The position numbers were made by a program, and so were the translations under genes. A stretch of DNA of 64,000 nucleotides, taken from assembly GCA_020310875.1 (NCBI GenBank), contig CM035420.1, positions 185,694,880 to 185,758,879 on the forward strand. The letters run 5' to 3'. Below are positions 1 to 9,594 of the stretch, piece after piece; within the stretch, counting starts at the first letter, position 1, and every line of letters starts with the position of its first letter. Origin of the DNA: Ceratopteris richardii (lineage: Eukaryota > Streptophyta > Polypodiopsida > Polypodiales > Pteridaceae). Under the pieces are notes generated by a model, which saw nothing but the letters and a program-made list of their open reading frames with translations, had not been told where the DNA came from and ran no database searches.

Positions 1-17
1 AAGATACTCACTTATGG

Positions 18-3000
18 ATGTGCAAGGTAGCAGTAGAGGAAGAGAAGAGAGAGAAAGCCAGAGAGGTAGGTGCGAAAGAAACCCATAGATCAATCCAAGA
101 CCCAGCCTATGCACCTGTAGTTTTTCCAGACGAAGAATTTGAACCTCACGGTTGGGCAGAAATCTTAGCAACAATGGACGTAGCCATCAACGAAGAACAA
201 TGGACACCTCACTGTGATGAGGATGGCTATGATATTTCAGTCTTCTCCATAGAGCCAATCATGGGAGAGGCAGTTCTAGAAGAATGCGAACCTAGCCCTG
301 ATGCATTTGAGGATGCAAGTGACTCCGATCTAGAGTCAATCATTATGGACCCACCATTTGCATCAGATGAAGAATACTTCCATGAAGTAGAATTTCAAAC
401 CCAGAGGCATGGAGAGCTGACAAATGACGTAAGATTAGCAACACATGTGAGCCCGAAGGAAGAAGGGAAGAAACGAAAGAAGAGAGAAGCCTCACCAGAA
501 GAGGAAGAATCTTTGTTTGAGGTCCCCGAAAATTTTAAGAAGTATGAGATAGATGATAGGAGAGTCATGATAAGAATGCCTAAACGAGAGGCACAAGCAG
601 GAGAGGCCTATGATAACAAAGAAACTACCAAGAAAATTGTAGTGGCCCTAGAAGAAGGAGAGGAGAGATGTACGTACATAGGTCATGACCTAACAGCGGA
701 AGAAGAGCACGAATTGATTGCCTTGCTAAGAGAATACAGAGATGTATTCGCTTGGAGTTACAAGGACTTGAAAGGTGTTGACCCTGACATATGCTCACAT
801 ACTATTCCCATGACCTCAGATGCTAAACCCTCTAAGCAAAAGCCTTATACATATAACGATAATTACGCCGCTAAGATCAAAGAAGAGATAGATAGACTGG
901 TTGAAGCTGGATTTATCTATGAAATTGAGCACACTGAATGGGTATCCCCCATCGTAGTGGTGCCCAAGAAGAATGGCAAACTGCGTGTGTGCATTAACTT
1001 GAAAAAGGTTAATGCCGCCACAATTCGAGATAACTATCCGCTTCCCATCACAGAGCATCTCTTAGAAAGAGTGGCAGGCAAGGAAGTGTACAGCTTCCTT
1101 GATGGATTTTCGGGCTACAATCAAGTGGCCATAGCTCCTGAGGATCAGCATAAGACAGCGTTTGCCACAGAATGGGGCATTTTTGCTTTTAGAGTAATGC
1201 CATTTGGGCTTACCAATGCACCAGCTACCTTCCAGAGGCTGATGTGCCATGTGTTTAAGGAGTTCCTGAGGAAGAGTTTAGAAGTCTATGTTGATGATCT
1301 TTGTGCTCATTCCAATGTTAGACAAACTCATATTCCTGAACTCAAACAAATCTTTGACAAATGTAGAGAGTACCAAGTCTGCCTGAACCCAGAAAAGTGC
1401 GTTTTTATGGTAAGGCAAGGTAAGATTCTAGGACACATAGTGTCAAAGAATGGCATATCTACTGACGAGGAGAAAGTGAGAGCCATAGCAGAGCTACCCA
1501 GGCCAAAGAATGTCAAGGAAGTACAAGCTTTCATGGGGCATTGTGGTTATTATCGACGATTTATACACATGTATGCTGTCATTGCAAAGCCCATGTACGG
1601 ACTTCTGACAAACTTTGAGTGGACGGATGAATGTGAGAATTCCTTCCAAGAGCTTAAACGAAGATTATGTTCAGCACCAATCTTGACCACACCAGATTGG
1701 AATAAGCCATTCCATGTTCATGTGGATGCATCCAATTATGCTATTGGATGTGTGCTTGCACAACCTACTGGTGAAGGTAATATGGATCTTCCAATTGCCT
1801 ATGCCAGTAGACAATTGAATGCGGCTGAACGGAATTACACCACTACAGAGCGCGAAGGATTAGGCATGGTATATGCAGTCAAGAAATTTAGACACTATTT
1901 GCTTGCAAATAAGTTTAAGTTTTTTACTGATCATCAGGCATTGTTATATCTTGTAAACAAGCCATGCAATACAGGAAGATTAGTAAGATGGTTTCTCTTG
2001 CTAATGGAATATGATTTTGAGGTTGTGGTAAGAAAGGGTAGGACTCACGTGAGAGCTGATCATCTTTCTAGGCTTACATCGGGAGAAGCCCCACAAGGAG
2101 TGTCAGATGACCTTCCTGATGCTTACTTGTTTAATTTGGAAGTGGTGCCGCAGTGGGCCAAGCCAATAGTACCAGTATTGACATACGGGCCTAATCATCC
2201 AGTGGTGAACACACGGAATAGAGAGATTGTAAAAGCCCAAAAGTACCATATCATGGCAGGCAGCATGTACAAGCACACAGATCAAGGGATCTTGGCTTGT
2301 TGCGTAGAAGAGGATGAGTACGCTAAATGGTTGCAATTAGCACATGTAGGTGCGTTAGAGCAACACCATTCAAAGCAACGAACGTTGCAGACTCTAAAGA
2401 GATTCGGAGTGCATTGGCCAACTATGGAAGCGGATGTCCAAAAGTTGTGCAAGGAATGCCCAATCTGTTGCACTAAACCACCTGTGGAACATGCCACTCT
2501 CTATCAAGTATCCATTGTGCCAGATTGGAGTGAACCTCTAGTATCATTCTTGAGGACAAACACATTCCCTCCAGACATGACTCTAGCTAGAAAAAGGAGT
2601 TTGGGACAAGAAGCCCAGGATTATTCACTCGTTGGTGATAATCTATACAAGCGCGGTAAGGATGGTTACCTGAGACTGTGTGTCCATGAAAGTGAGTATC
2701 TTAAGATCTTAGAAACTGCTCACCAAGGTGTAGCAGGAGGACACTTTGGACCGGATCGGGTGATCAAGGCAATCCTATTTGCGGGCTTTTGGTGGCCTAC
2801 CCTTCACATGGATGCACATACCTATGTGAAACGGTGTGATGTCTGTCAAAGGACTCAGTATCCTATACGCAAAGATGAGATGCCACTGAAACCTATGATG
2901 GGTGGACGTGCATTCTCCAAGTGGGGAATAGACTTCGTAGGTCCTATTAATCCCCCAGCTAAGGGTTCTCATGCGGAATACATCATTGTTGCGACAGATT

Positions 3001-5105
3001 ATCTCACCAAGTGGGTAGAGGTAAAGGCTACGACAAAGAACGATGCTCAAACAACTGCCAAATTCCTGTTTGAGAATGTATTCACGAGATATGGGCTACC
3101 TATAGAGCTTGTAAGTGATAGAGGAACTCATTTCTTAAATGAAGTGATTGAAAATCTACTCCAAGAATTCTTGGTAATACACAAGAAGTCTGCCCCGTAT
3201 CACCCTCAAGCTAATGGGCAAGCTGAGAGCACTAATAAGATCTTATGCAATGTACTAACGAAATTAGTGAACACTAAACGCTCTGATTGGGACAAACAGC
3301 TACACCATGCTGTTTGGGCATATCGAGTTGCCTACAAAACGGTACTCCAAGCCACCCCCTTTCAGATGGTATTTGGCCAAAACGCTGTGCTACCCTTGGA
3401 CTTCCTGATTCCTACATTGAGAGTAGCACAAGAGCACGAATGGACACGTCATGAGCTCTCCTCTAGAATTTTTGACCTTGAACGATTAGGAGAAACAAGA
3501 CTAAGAGCTGCTGCAGGCATATATGCTGCCAAGAAAAGACAGAAGGCATACTTCGATGCCCATGTGAAGGATAAAGGCTTGAAAGCCGGAGATCTAGTTT
3601 TAGTCTATACACTGAAACAACACGCGAGGAAGCTAGAAAAGAGAGGCTACGGACCTATGATTATCAATAGGATCTCCACGAGTGGAGCAGTACAATTAGC
3701 CACATTAGAGGGCGATGTTCTCCCTAACTATATTAGCGGATGCAGAGTCAAGTTGTATCAGGAACCCCTCACGGAGGAAATGCTCAGCCGACTCAACACT
3801 GCTAAGAAACGCAAAGAGGAAGAAAAGCGAATTAGAGAAGAAGCTCAAGCAGAAGCTTTAGAACGCATCAGAAGGATGAAATTACGAAAGCAAGGTAGAG
3901 AGCAGCCTAGGACAAATGACTATGCAGATCAAGGATATCATATGGCAATGTGTGAAGTCGCCGGAACCATCTCACCTAGGATAACTGATCGACGTCCTTT
4001 TGTAACCCTAGATATAGGACAAGGGAAACGTGCAAGGACTGTAAGAGCCTTGATTGACTCAGGTGCAGCCACTAGTGCTGTTAGAGTGTCTTACTGTCAA
4101 GAGTTACAGTTAACTGTCAATCCTGTGGAAGCATATCTCATAGGATTGGGAGGCGTGGAAACCCCTTGTATGGGCGAGGTGGAACTTCCCCTCTACATTC
4201 ATGATGAGGCAATGACAGTTAAAGTACTAGTGTGTCAAGATGAGGATCTCACTGAACCTCTTGTCTTGGGTCAAGACTGGATCTATGACCAAGCAGTTAA
4301 CTTAAACCTAAGAAGTGGACTTCTTCAGGTATGGGTCAATCATAGTCGAATTACAGTAGAGTTGGATAATGGAGCACTCAAGAAACTAGAAAAGGCACAG
4401 ACTCCTGGTCCCTCCAGGGGTGCACATGAAGTTGACCATGCTGTTCTTGTCCAAAACTATGTGTTGCAGAGGAATGATATTCGCAAAAAAGGAGTCAGGG
4501 ATGCAAAGGAATTCCCTTCTTTTCCAAAGGCCAAAAGGAGGCAACAACCAACGGTGGAGCAAAGGCAGAAGAAGCAGAGTACTACCTATGCCGGACATCA
4601 AAAGAACCTGCGTAGCAGAATGTCTCAACAAGTGAACCAAGTGTGGGTGCGAAAAGGTGAACACCCGGTTGCACCCACGCCAACAGCACGGGCGAAGCCT
4701 CTTATTAATAACCATCGACACGTCACTAATAAGAGGTCTTACGGAAATTCTTCTGCTAACGTGAAATCTATTTGGGTGCCCAAAAAGTCGATGAAGGCTA
4801 GCCCACAATCAAGACAAATTTGGGTGCCTAAGGTTTGTTTGCGGGCTCAAATAGCTACACCAAGAACACACCCTACACAGCATGATCCATTCACTCGCAC
4901 AGCCTACATCCACTCATTTTCAACACCAAGGCACATGAACACGAACAGAATCAGTTGTAAATGGGCCCCTAAAAGGCCTCAGGTTAAAGCTGACACACCT
5001 ATAAAGCTCTCGAGAATCTCTACGGAACCACGAGTAAAACCCATTCACTGCATTTGGCAGCCCAAGACTTGTAACAAACCCCCTGACCCTATTGTAAATC
5101 CATGA
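18..5105 (+). CDS. pol: Ty3/gypsy Pol polyprotein (RT-RNaseH-INT plus second protease-like domain), element A, 5' partial
   Basis: This polyprotein replicates and integrates the element. Counting from base 18: an acidic linker (about 1-170), reverse transcriptase with YVDD at 424-427, RNase H (about 545-680), a first H2C2 zinc module (H776, C814, C817), a linker, a second H2C2 module (H902, C940, C943), and an integrase core with D972, D1034 and E1070 (exactly 35 residues between the last two). Then come a basic/glutamate-rich helical stretch, a second retropepsin-like domain with D-S-G-A at 1347 and an LVLGQDW flap-end motif near 1417, and a tail with W-x-P-K repeats. The frame probably continues upstream, because element B has gag and a first protease there; base 18 is only the first ATG seen. 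All catalytic residues are present and no stops occur. The tandem H2C2 modules and second protease fold are unusual. Confidence 0.92.
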   Translation: MCKVAVEEEKREKAREVGAKETHRSIQDPAYAPVVFPDEEFEPHGWAEILATMDVAINEEQWTPHCDEDGYDISVFSIEPIMGEAVLEECEPSPDAFEDASDSDLESIIMDPPFASDEEYFHEVEFQTQRHGELTNDVRLATHVSPKEEGKKRKKREASPEEEESLFEVPENFKKYEIDDRRVMIRMPKREAQAGEAYDNKETTKKIVVALEEGEERCTYIGHDLTAEEEHELIALLREYRDVFAWSYKDLKGVDPDICSHTIPMTSDAKPSKQKPYTYNDNYAAKIKEEIDRLVEAGFIYEIEHTEWVSPIVVVPKKNGKLRVCINLKKVNAATIRDNYPLPITEHLLERVAGKEVYSFLDGFSGYNQVAIAPEDQHKTAFATEWGIFAFRVMPFGLTNAPATFQRLMCHVFKEFLRKSLEVYVDDLCAHSNVRQTHIPELKQIFDKCREYQVCLNPEKCVFMVRQGKILGHIVSKNGISTDEEKVRAIAELPRPKNVKEVQAFMGHCGYYRRFIHMYAVIAKPMYGLLTNFEWTDECENSFQELKRRLCSAPILTTPDWNKPFHVHVDASNYAIGCVLAQPTGEGNMDLPIAYASRQLNAAERNYTTTEREGLGMVYAVKKFRHYLLANKFKFFTDHQALLYLVNKPCNTGRLVRWFLLLMEYDFEVVVRKGRTHVRADHLSRLTSGEAPQGVSDDLPDAYLFNLEVVPQWAKPIVPVLTYGPNHPVVNTRNREIVKAQKYHIMAGSMYKHTDQGILACCVEEDEYAKWLQLAHVGALEQHHSKQRTLQTLKRFGVHWPTMEADVQKLCKECPICCTKPPVEHATLYQVSIVPDWSEPLVSFLRTNTFPPDMTLARKRSLGQEAQDYSLVGDNLYKRGKDGYLRLCVHESEYLKILETAHQGVAGGHFGPDRVIKAILFAGFWWPTLHMDAHTYVKRCDVCQRTQYPIRKDEMPLKPMMGGRAFSKWGIDFVGPINPPAKGSHAEYIIVATDYLTKWVEVKATTKNDAQTTAKFLFENVFTRYGLPIELVSDRGTHFLNEVIENLLQEFLVIHKKSAPYHPQANGQAESTNKILCNVLTKLVNTKRSDWDKQLHHAVWAYRVAYKTVLQATPFQMVFGQNAVLPLDFLIPTLRVAQEHEWTRHELSSRIFDLERLGETRLRAAAGIYAAKKRQKAYFDAHVKDKGLKAGDLVLVYTLKQHARKLEKRGYGPMIINRISTSGAVQLATLEGDVLPNYISGCRVKLYQEPLTEEMLSRLNTAKKRKEEEKRIREEAQAEALERIRRMKLRKQGREQPRTNDYADQGYHMAMCEVAGTISPRITDRRPFVTLDIGQGKRARTVRALIDSGAATSAVRVSYCQELQLTVNPVEAYLIGLGGVETPCMGEVELPLYIHDEAMTVKVLVCQDEDLTEPLVLGQDWIYDQAVNLNLRSGLLQVWVNHSRITVELDNGALKKLEKAQTPGPSRGAHEVDHAVLVQNYVLQRNDIRKKGVRDAKEFPSFPKAKRRQQPTVEQRQKKQSTTYAGHQKNLRSRMSQQVNQVWVRKGEHPVAPTPTARAKPLINNHRHVTNKRSYGNSSANVKSIWVPKKSMKASPQSRQIWVPKVCLRAQIATPRTHPTQHDPFTRTAYIHSFSTPRHMNTNRISCKWAPKRPQVKADTPIKLSRISTEPRVKPIHCIWQPKTCNKPPDPIVNP

Positions 5106-5316
5106 CCACCTACTAACCGCTTCACATCATTTCGCTTAGCTCTTAGGTCTACCTAACTCCTAACTACACACACCAGCACCGAGCACTTATTAACTCCTAA
5201 CCACTCCAGAACTTTAAGTTAATATTGTAACAAGGGACACCATGTCATTTTTGTGTCCATTGCAATGTTAACGTTTATTCATATATTCTCACAGAATCAG
5301 CTGCGACATTTTCAAC
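5106..5316 (+). promoter_or_regulatory. pol-ORF3 intergenic leader with candidate splice acceptor (element A)
   Basis: A 211-base gap separates the pol stop from the ORF3 ATG. Its end carries a TTAAC branch-like motif near 5271, a pyrimidine-rich stretch and CAG ending at 5294, 23 bases before the ATG. Element B has the same layout although the surrounding bases have diverged. This suggests ORF3 is translated from a spliced RNA; that is an inference. Confidence 0.45.
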
Positions 5317-8300
5317 ATGGCGGAAGCAGCAGGAACTAGCTCTCACACAGAAACAAACCCGCAAGTGGTGGACTTGGACAGTTTACCCGTTTTGCCTGAG
5401 ACAGTTGAAAGACCAGAAGAGTTGCAGGCCGTCAAAATCATACCTATTGCGGACCCTCCGCGTGGCCACACCATGCTCGTGGGAAAGACTTCACATTGGT
5501 TTACCGAGGTAGCAGGACCCTTGGGGGAAGGAACGTATCTATGGGAATCAGAGTTGGACTACAATGGAAAGCAAGGCAGATACCATTTCTTTACAAGAAT
5601 TTGAGAAGTTACAAAATGCGGAAGGTCTACGTCCGATATGGGAAAAAGCCGGATTGAGTGCCTATTTCAGTGCCCGACTCCCAAAACCTGACTTCATGCG
5701 ATGCTACTATCTCATCAACACCTTGACTCCAAATCCGAACCCAAAAGGTGCAAGCTCATTTGTGATTCCATCTCTGACAAAGGGGAATGAGCTCAAGAGG
5801 TTTAGGCTATCAAACAATTTGGTGAGAGAAGCTCTGGATATGCGCGGCATGCATATTCCTACAGAAAAGGAAACCCTAGTACCGGACTACATGAAGAATC
5901 GAAGTCTCACCAAACTCAAGGACATGGTATCCATGACGCCTAATATTGCAATACACCTTCGCATGTGCATGCAACACTTTGCTTTCCCGGCGCAGGATAG
6001 ATTCACCATGCCGCACAAAAAGATTTGGTTTAGCCTGTATCTGGCAGAGACACAGAGCCTCACCATCAACCTACCCCACTGGATAATTGATCAGATACAC
6101 TTAGCTCACAAACGCTGGCCGCGGAAACAAGTTTTATATGGTTGCTGCGCTCTGACAAGAATCATTTATAGGTGTTTGGCTTATGACATCCCAATCCAAA
6201 GAGCCCTGATGTGGAATAGGGTAGAGCAGTTTCGAGGCAGGACATCCACTGGACCCCCTTCTAAGAAGATGAGAGGCACGGTCCAAGTCCCATGTGCTCA
6301 ACCACGTGGAGCCACCCTAACACCAGACGTCACCCCGCCACCCCGAAGAGTCCGACCATTCACACTCCGACTTTCAAGACGCAGCACGGATGGTTCCACC
6401 TTGATATTCCCTCCCATCCCAACGGATCTCGAATTTCCTAGTGGTGCACCTTTAGAAGAACTCACTAATGAAGACTTCGAACAACTATTACAAGATGTAG
6501 AGCTGGAGGCAGAAGAGGCACAACAAGCGGAGAATGTACAAACGCAGGCCACAACCTCCCAAGCACCTGTCACACCTGTTGAAGTGGAGGAAGAAGAGGA
6601 CGGAGATGAAGAACAGGAGGATGATGAGGAGGAGTATGATCAAGAGCAACAAGAGGAGCAACAAGAAGTGCCAGAACTTGTAGGTGCACCTGCATATACA
6701 GCTCAACTACGAAGGCTATACGACACTATCAAAGCAGTACAAGAAAGGCATCAGCTCTCTCTGGTATCAGGTCAAGCTTTGATGCAAGAAATGCTATCAG
6801 ATGAAGGAGTGGACCAACATTTCATTGACACCCTCAAATTAGTGTCAGACTCTTTAGGAGTTCCAGAGGCTGTCCACACCGCTGTCCGCCAGTCCGTAAG
6901 GTATGACAAACGCAGAGTGGACACGTTACCACGAGCAGGTAAGACTATCAGGATACTCGTCACAGAACCAGAAGTACCTATTGAGACCACAGCCACTCCC
7001 ACAACCACCACTGACCTCTCCGCTGAAACCTTCGTTCAGACATCACCCATCTCACCCCAGCGTCCTCCATCACCACCTTCTCCACCCCCACCACCACCTC
7101 ACACCTCGGAAGAAACGACAGTCATCACCTCTACATTCACTTATAACCCATCATCATTCAAATCATTCTCATTTCGAGAACCCACCTCACAAGACACTCT
7201 CTTCTCCTTCGTCACCAATCCCTTGTACACTTCATCCTGTCTATCCTCTGAACCCATGACTGGCCATCCCATAATTACAAGTGTAGTTGGAAACCCAGCA
7301 CCCACAGAAGGCACCCTGTGTTTCCCGACCTATCCCCCAATACGAGTACCTCCATTCCATGACCCTCACTTCCCAGCTGGCCCCTACACCTCTTTCAACC
7401 GGACCTCACCACCCCAATACCCGTCCTTTGTGGAGCAATTCTTCCGCTCTCCAATGTTTCAAAGGCACCTTTCCCCGCTGTTCGCAACGACATCAATTTA
7501 CACGAACACCACACTCACCTCACCTACCATACCCAACTACATGGTAGCCCCTATACACACCACTCTGTCTGACCCGATGGACATTTCACTCACCACAGCA
7601 CCTCTCCCCACAATTCCACCCTCTCCCCCTCCACTACCCCCCACCTCACCACTCACATCATTGGCACACACAGCATTCACTACCCCCCTACCCAATCCCT
7701 CCTCCCCTGCATTTCAAACTTTTCCCCTTGCATCTCATAATGTAAATAGCACGTTCAACACATTACTTCAGTGTGCACATCAACTACAACAAGACTACCA
7801 TCAATTGGAAGAACGCACTGCTGCCCTCCAGGCAGAATCTCAACGTCTGCAAGCTAGAGTCACCACTCTTGAAGCTGACTACCAGACGCTCCTAACCGAG
7901 CATACCACACTACAACAGGCTCACTCCGAATTGGAAGCAAAGACATCAACTGTAGATGACCAAGCAGTCAAGGAACTAGAAACAGTGCTTCAAGCGCAAA
8001 TGATATCTAACGCCACACTCAGACGCAACATTGGGCTATTAAGGAAGCATATGGCTGCAGCACTAGAAGAGAACAAACGACTCCAACAACAAAATCAAGA
8101 CAACTTTGAAGCGGATATGGAAGGAACCGTAGGAGCAACCATTAGCCCTACCAGATATAGAGCAGTACCATCAGAAGACATCCGCATTTTACTTGAGGAG
8201 CATGCAAATTTCCTGGAGTCATATGAAAAACTAGAGACTGAATGTGCCGATCTAAAGAAACAGTTAGCCAGTGTATCCACTGCTCAACCGGAGCCGGTAA

Positions 8301-9580
8301 TCTTGCAACAATCTACAGAAGAAATGGAGACCCTTCGGAAACAGGTGGCAGAACTCCAAGCACGCCTCTTACCATACGAACGACCACCCTCGCCCATTGA
8401 AGAACCAGAACCTGAAACAGTAGTGGAAATCCCCGTCGAGGACAGCTACGAAGAGCCATACGAACCTATGCCGACGCCTGGTGGTCGAACTACAGAAGAA
8501 GGACAAGACACGTTAGAAATTCAAGTTCCAGATTGGGTCAGAAGGGTCGAGAAAGTGGGTAAGACACATGATGATCGTGTGGCCGTGCAAATGCAATCTC
8601 TCACGAATCTGGAAGAAACGGTCCTTCGGTCTTCCTACTTTCAACAATTATCCCATCAACGGTTAATCACAACATCAGAATCGCAATACATGCCTTATTT
8701 TGTCTTACTACATGATTATAATGCAGAAGTCAAAAGACATACAGGGAAGGAGCCCACATTCGCTACTCAATTTGAGATAGGGGATTTACCGGCCGATGCA
8801 CGTGCTGGCTCGATTTTCCAACCTAATTGGCGTGCACGTTTACTCACCGATTACCCAGAGATGATGAGTACCTGGGCTACCATGCCACTCTATATCAAGT
8901 ATAATCCATGCTATTGTCCAGTGGTACGTCGCAGATCCTGGCAAGCATTTGCAATCAAGGTACGCAACAATAAAGAGTGCTCGGCTTGGGTTAACTATCC
9001 GTATTTTGCTCCACCTCGAGGACCTCCAACCGTAGCCTACATGATATCAACAATTCGACACTGGTCTACGCGTCTCAATAATGTACCCGACATCGCGGCG
9101 AAAATGTGTATGAAGATCTTTGAGCTCATGACCATTGTCTTCAAAACCTTTCGGAATGTCCAAGCTCCATACATCTCCGCCCCTGGATTCGCTCAAGGCA
9201 ACAAGGATTTAGTCTACGACATGAGCCAAACCCCCTCGGTCACTGTCATCTTTGCTTGGCATGCACGAATCAAGTACTTGCCCGCATGCTTCAAGCAAAC
9301 ATTTGAGGAAATGTTCTCTACGGGCTTCTGGGAATACAATTCCGAAATTTTCATTCCCAGACCCACACACTTGCTACATCTATTCGCAGTAGAGCAAGCG
9401 ATCCATGCAGATCAATTACGTCTGCCACATCCGGACATTCCAGGACCAATCGATTGGGATCGTATGATGACAGATTTGGCCAGAGGACTACGCTTACAAG
9501 AACATCAGCTTGCCACTCAGGTTGTGGAATATTACATCCAACACTCCCAGCAACAAGGGTCTGTCAGGGACGACAGACGC

Positions 9581-9594
9581 GAGAGAGGGGGGGG
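9581..9594 (+). other. Polypurine tract of element A
   Basis: A run of G/A ending in eight G lies immediately before the LTR's TGTTGA, the expected position for the plus-strand primer. It is inside the open ORF3 frame, which continues into the LTR. Confidence 0.85.

Noticed and set aside
816..1534. Reverse-strand open frames within element A pol
   Set aside because: They mirror the RT coding region and encode no recognisable protein; the same shadow frames recur in B at the matching position.
6298..6706. Reverse-strand Cys/Ser- and Leu-rich frames within ORF3
   Set aside because: They are complements of the acidic and proline-rich ORF3 segments; low complexity, and not kept as a gene in B.
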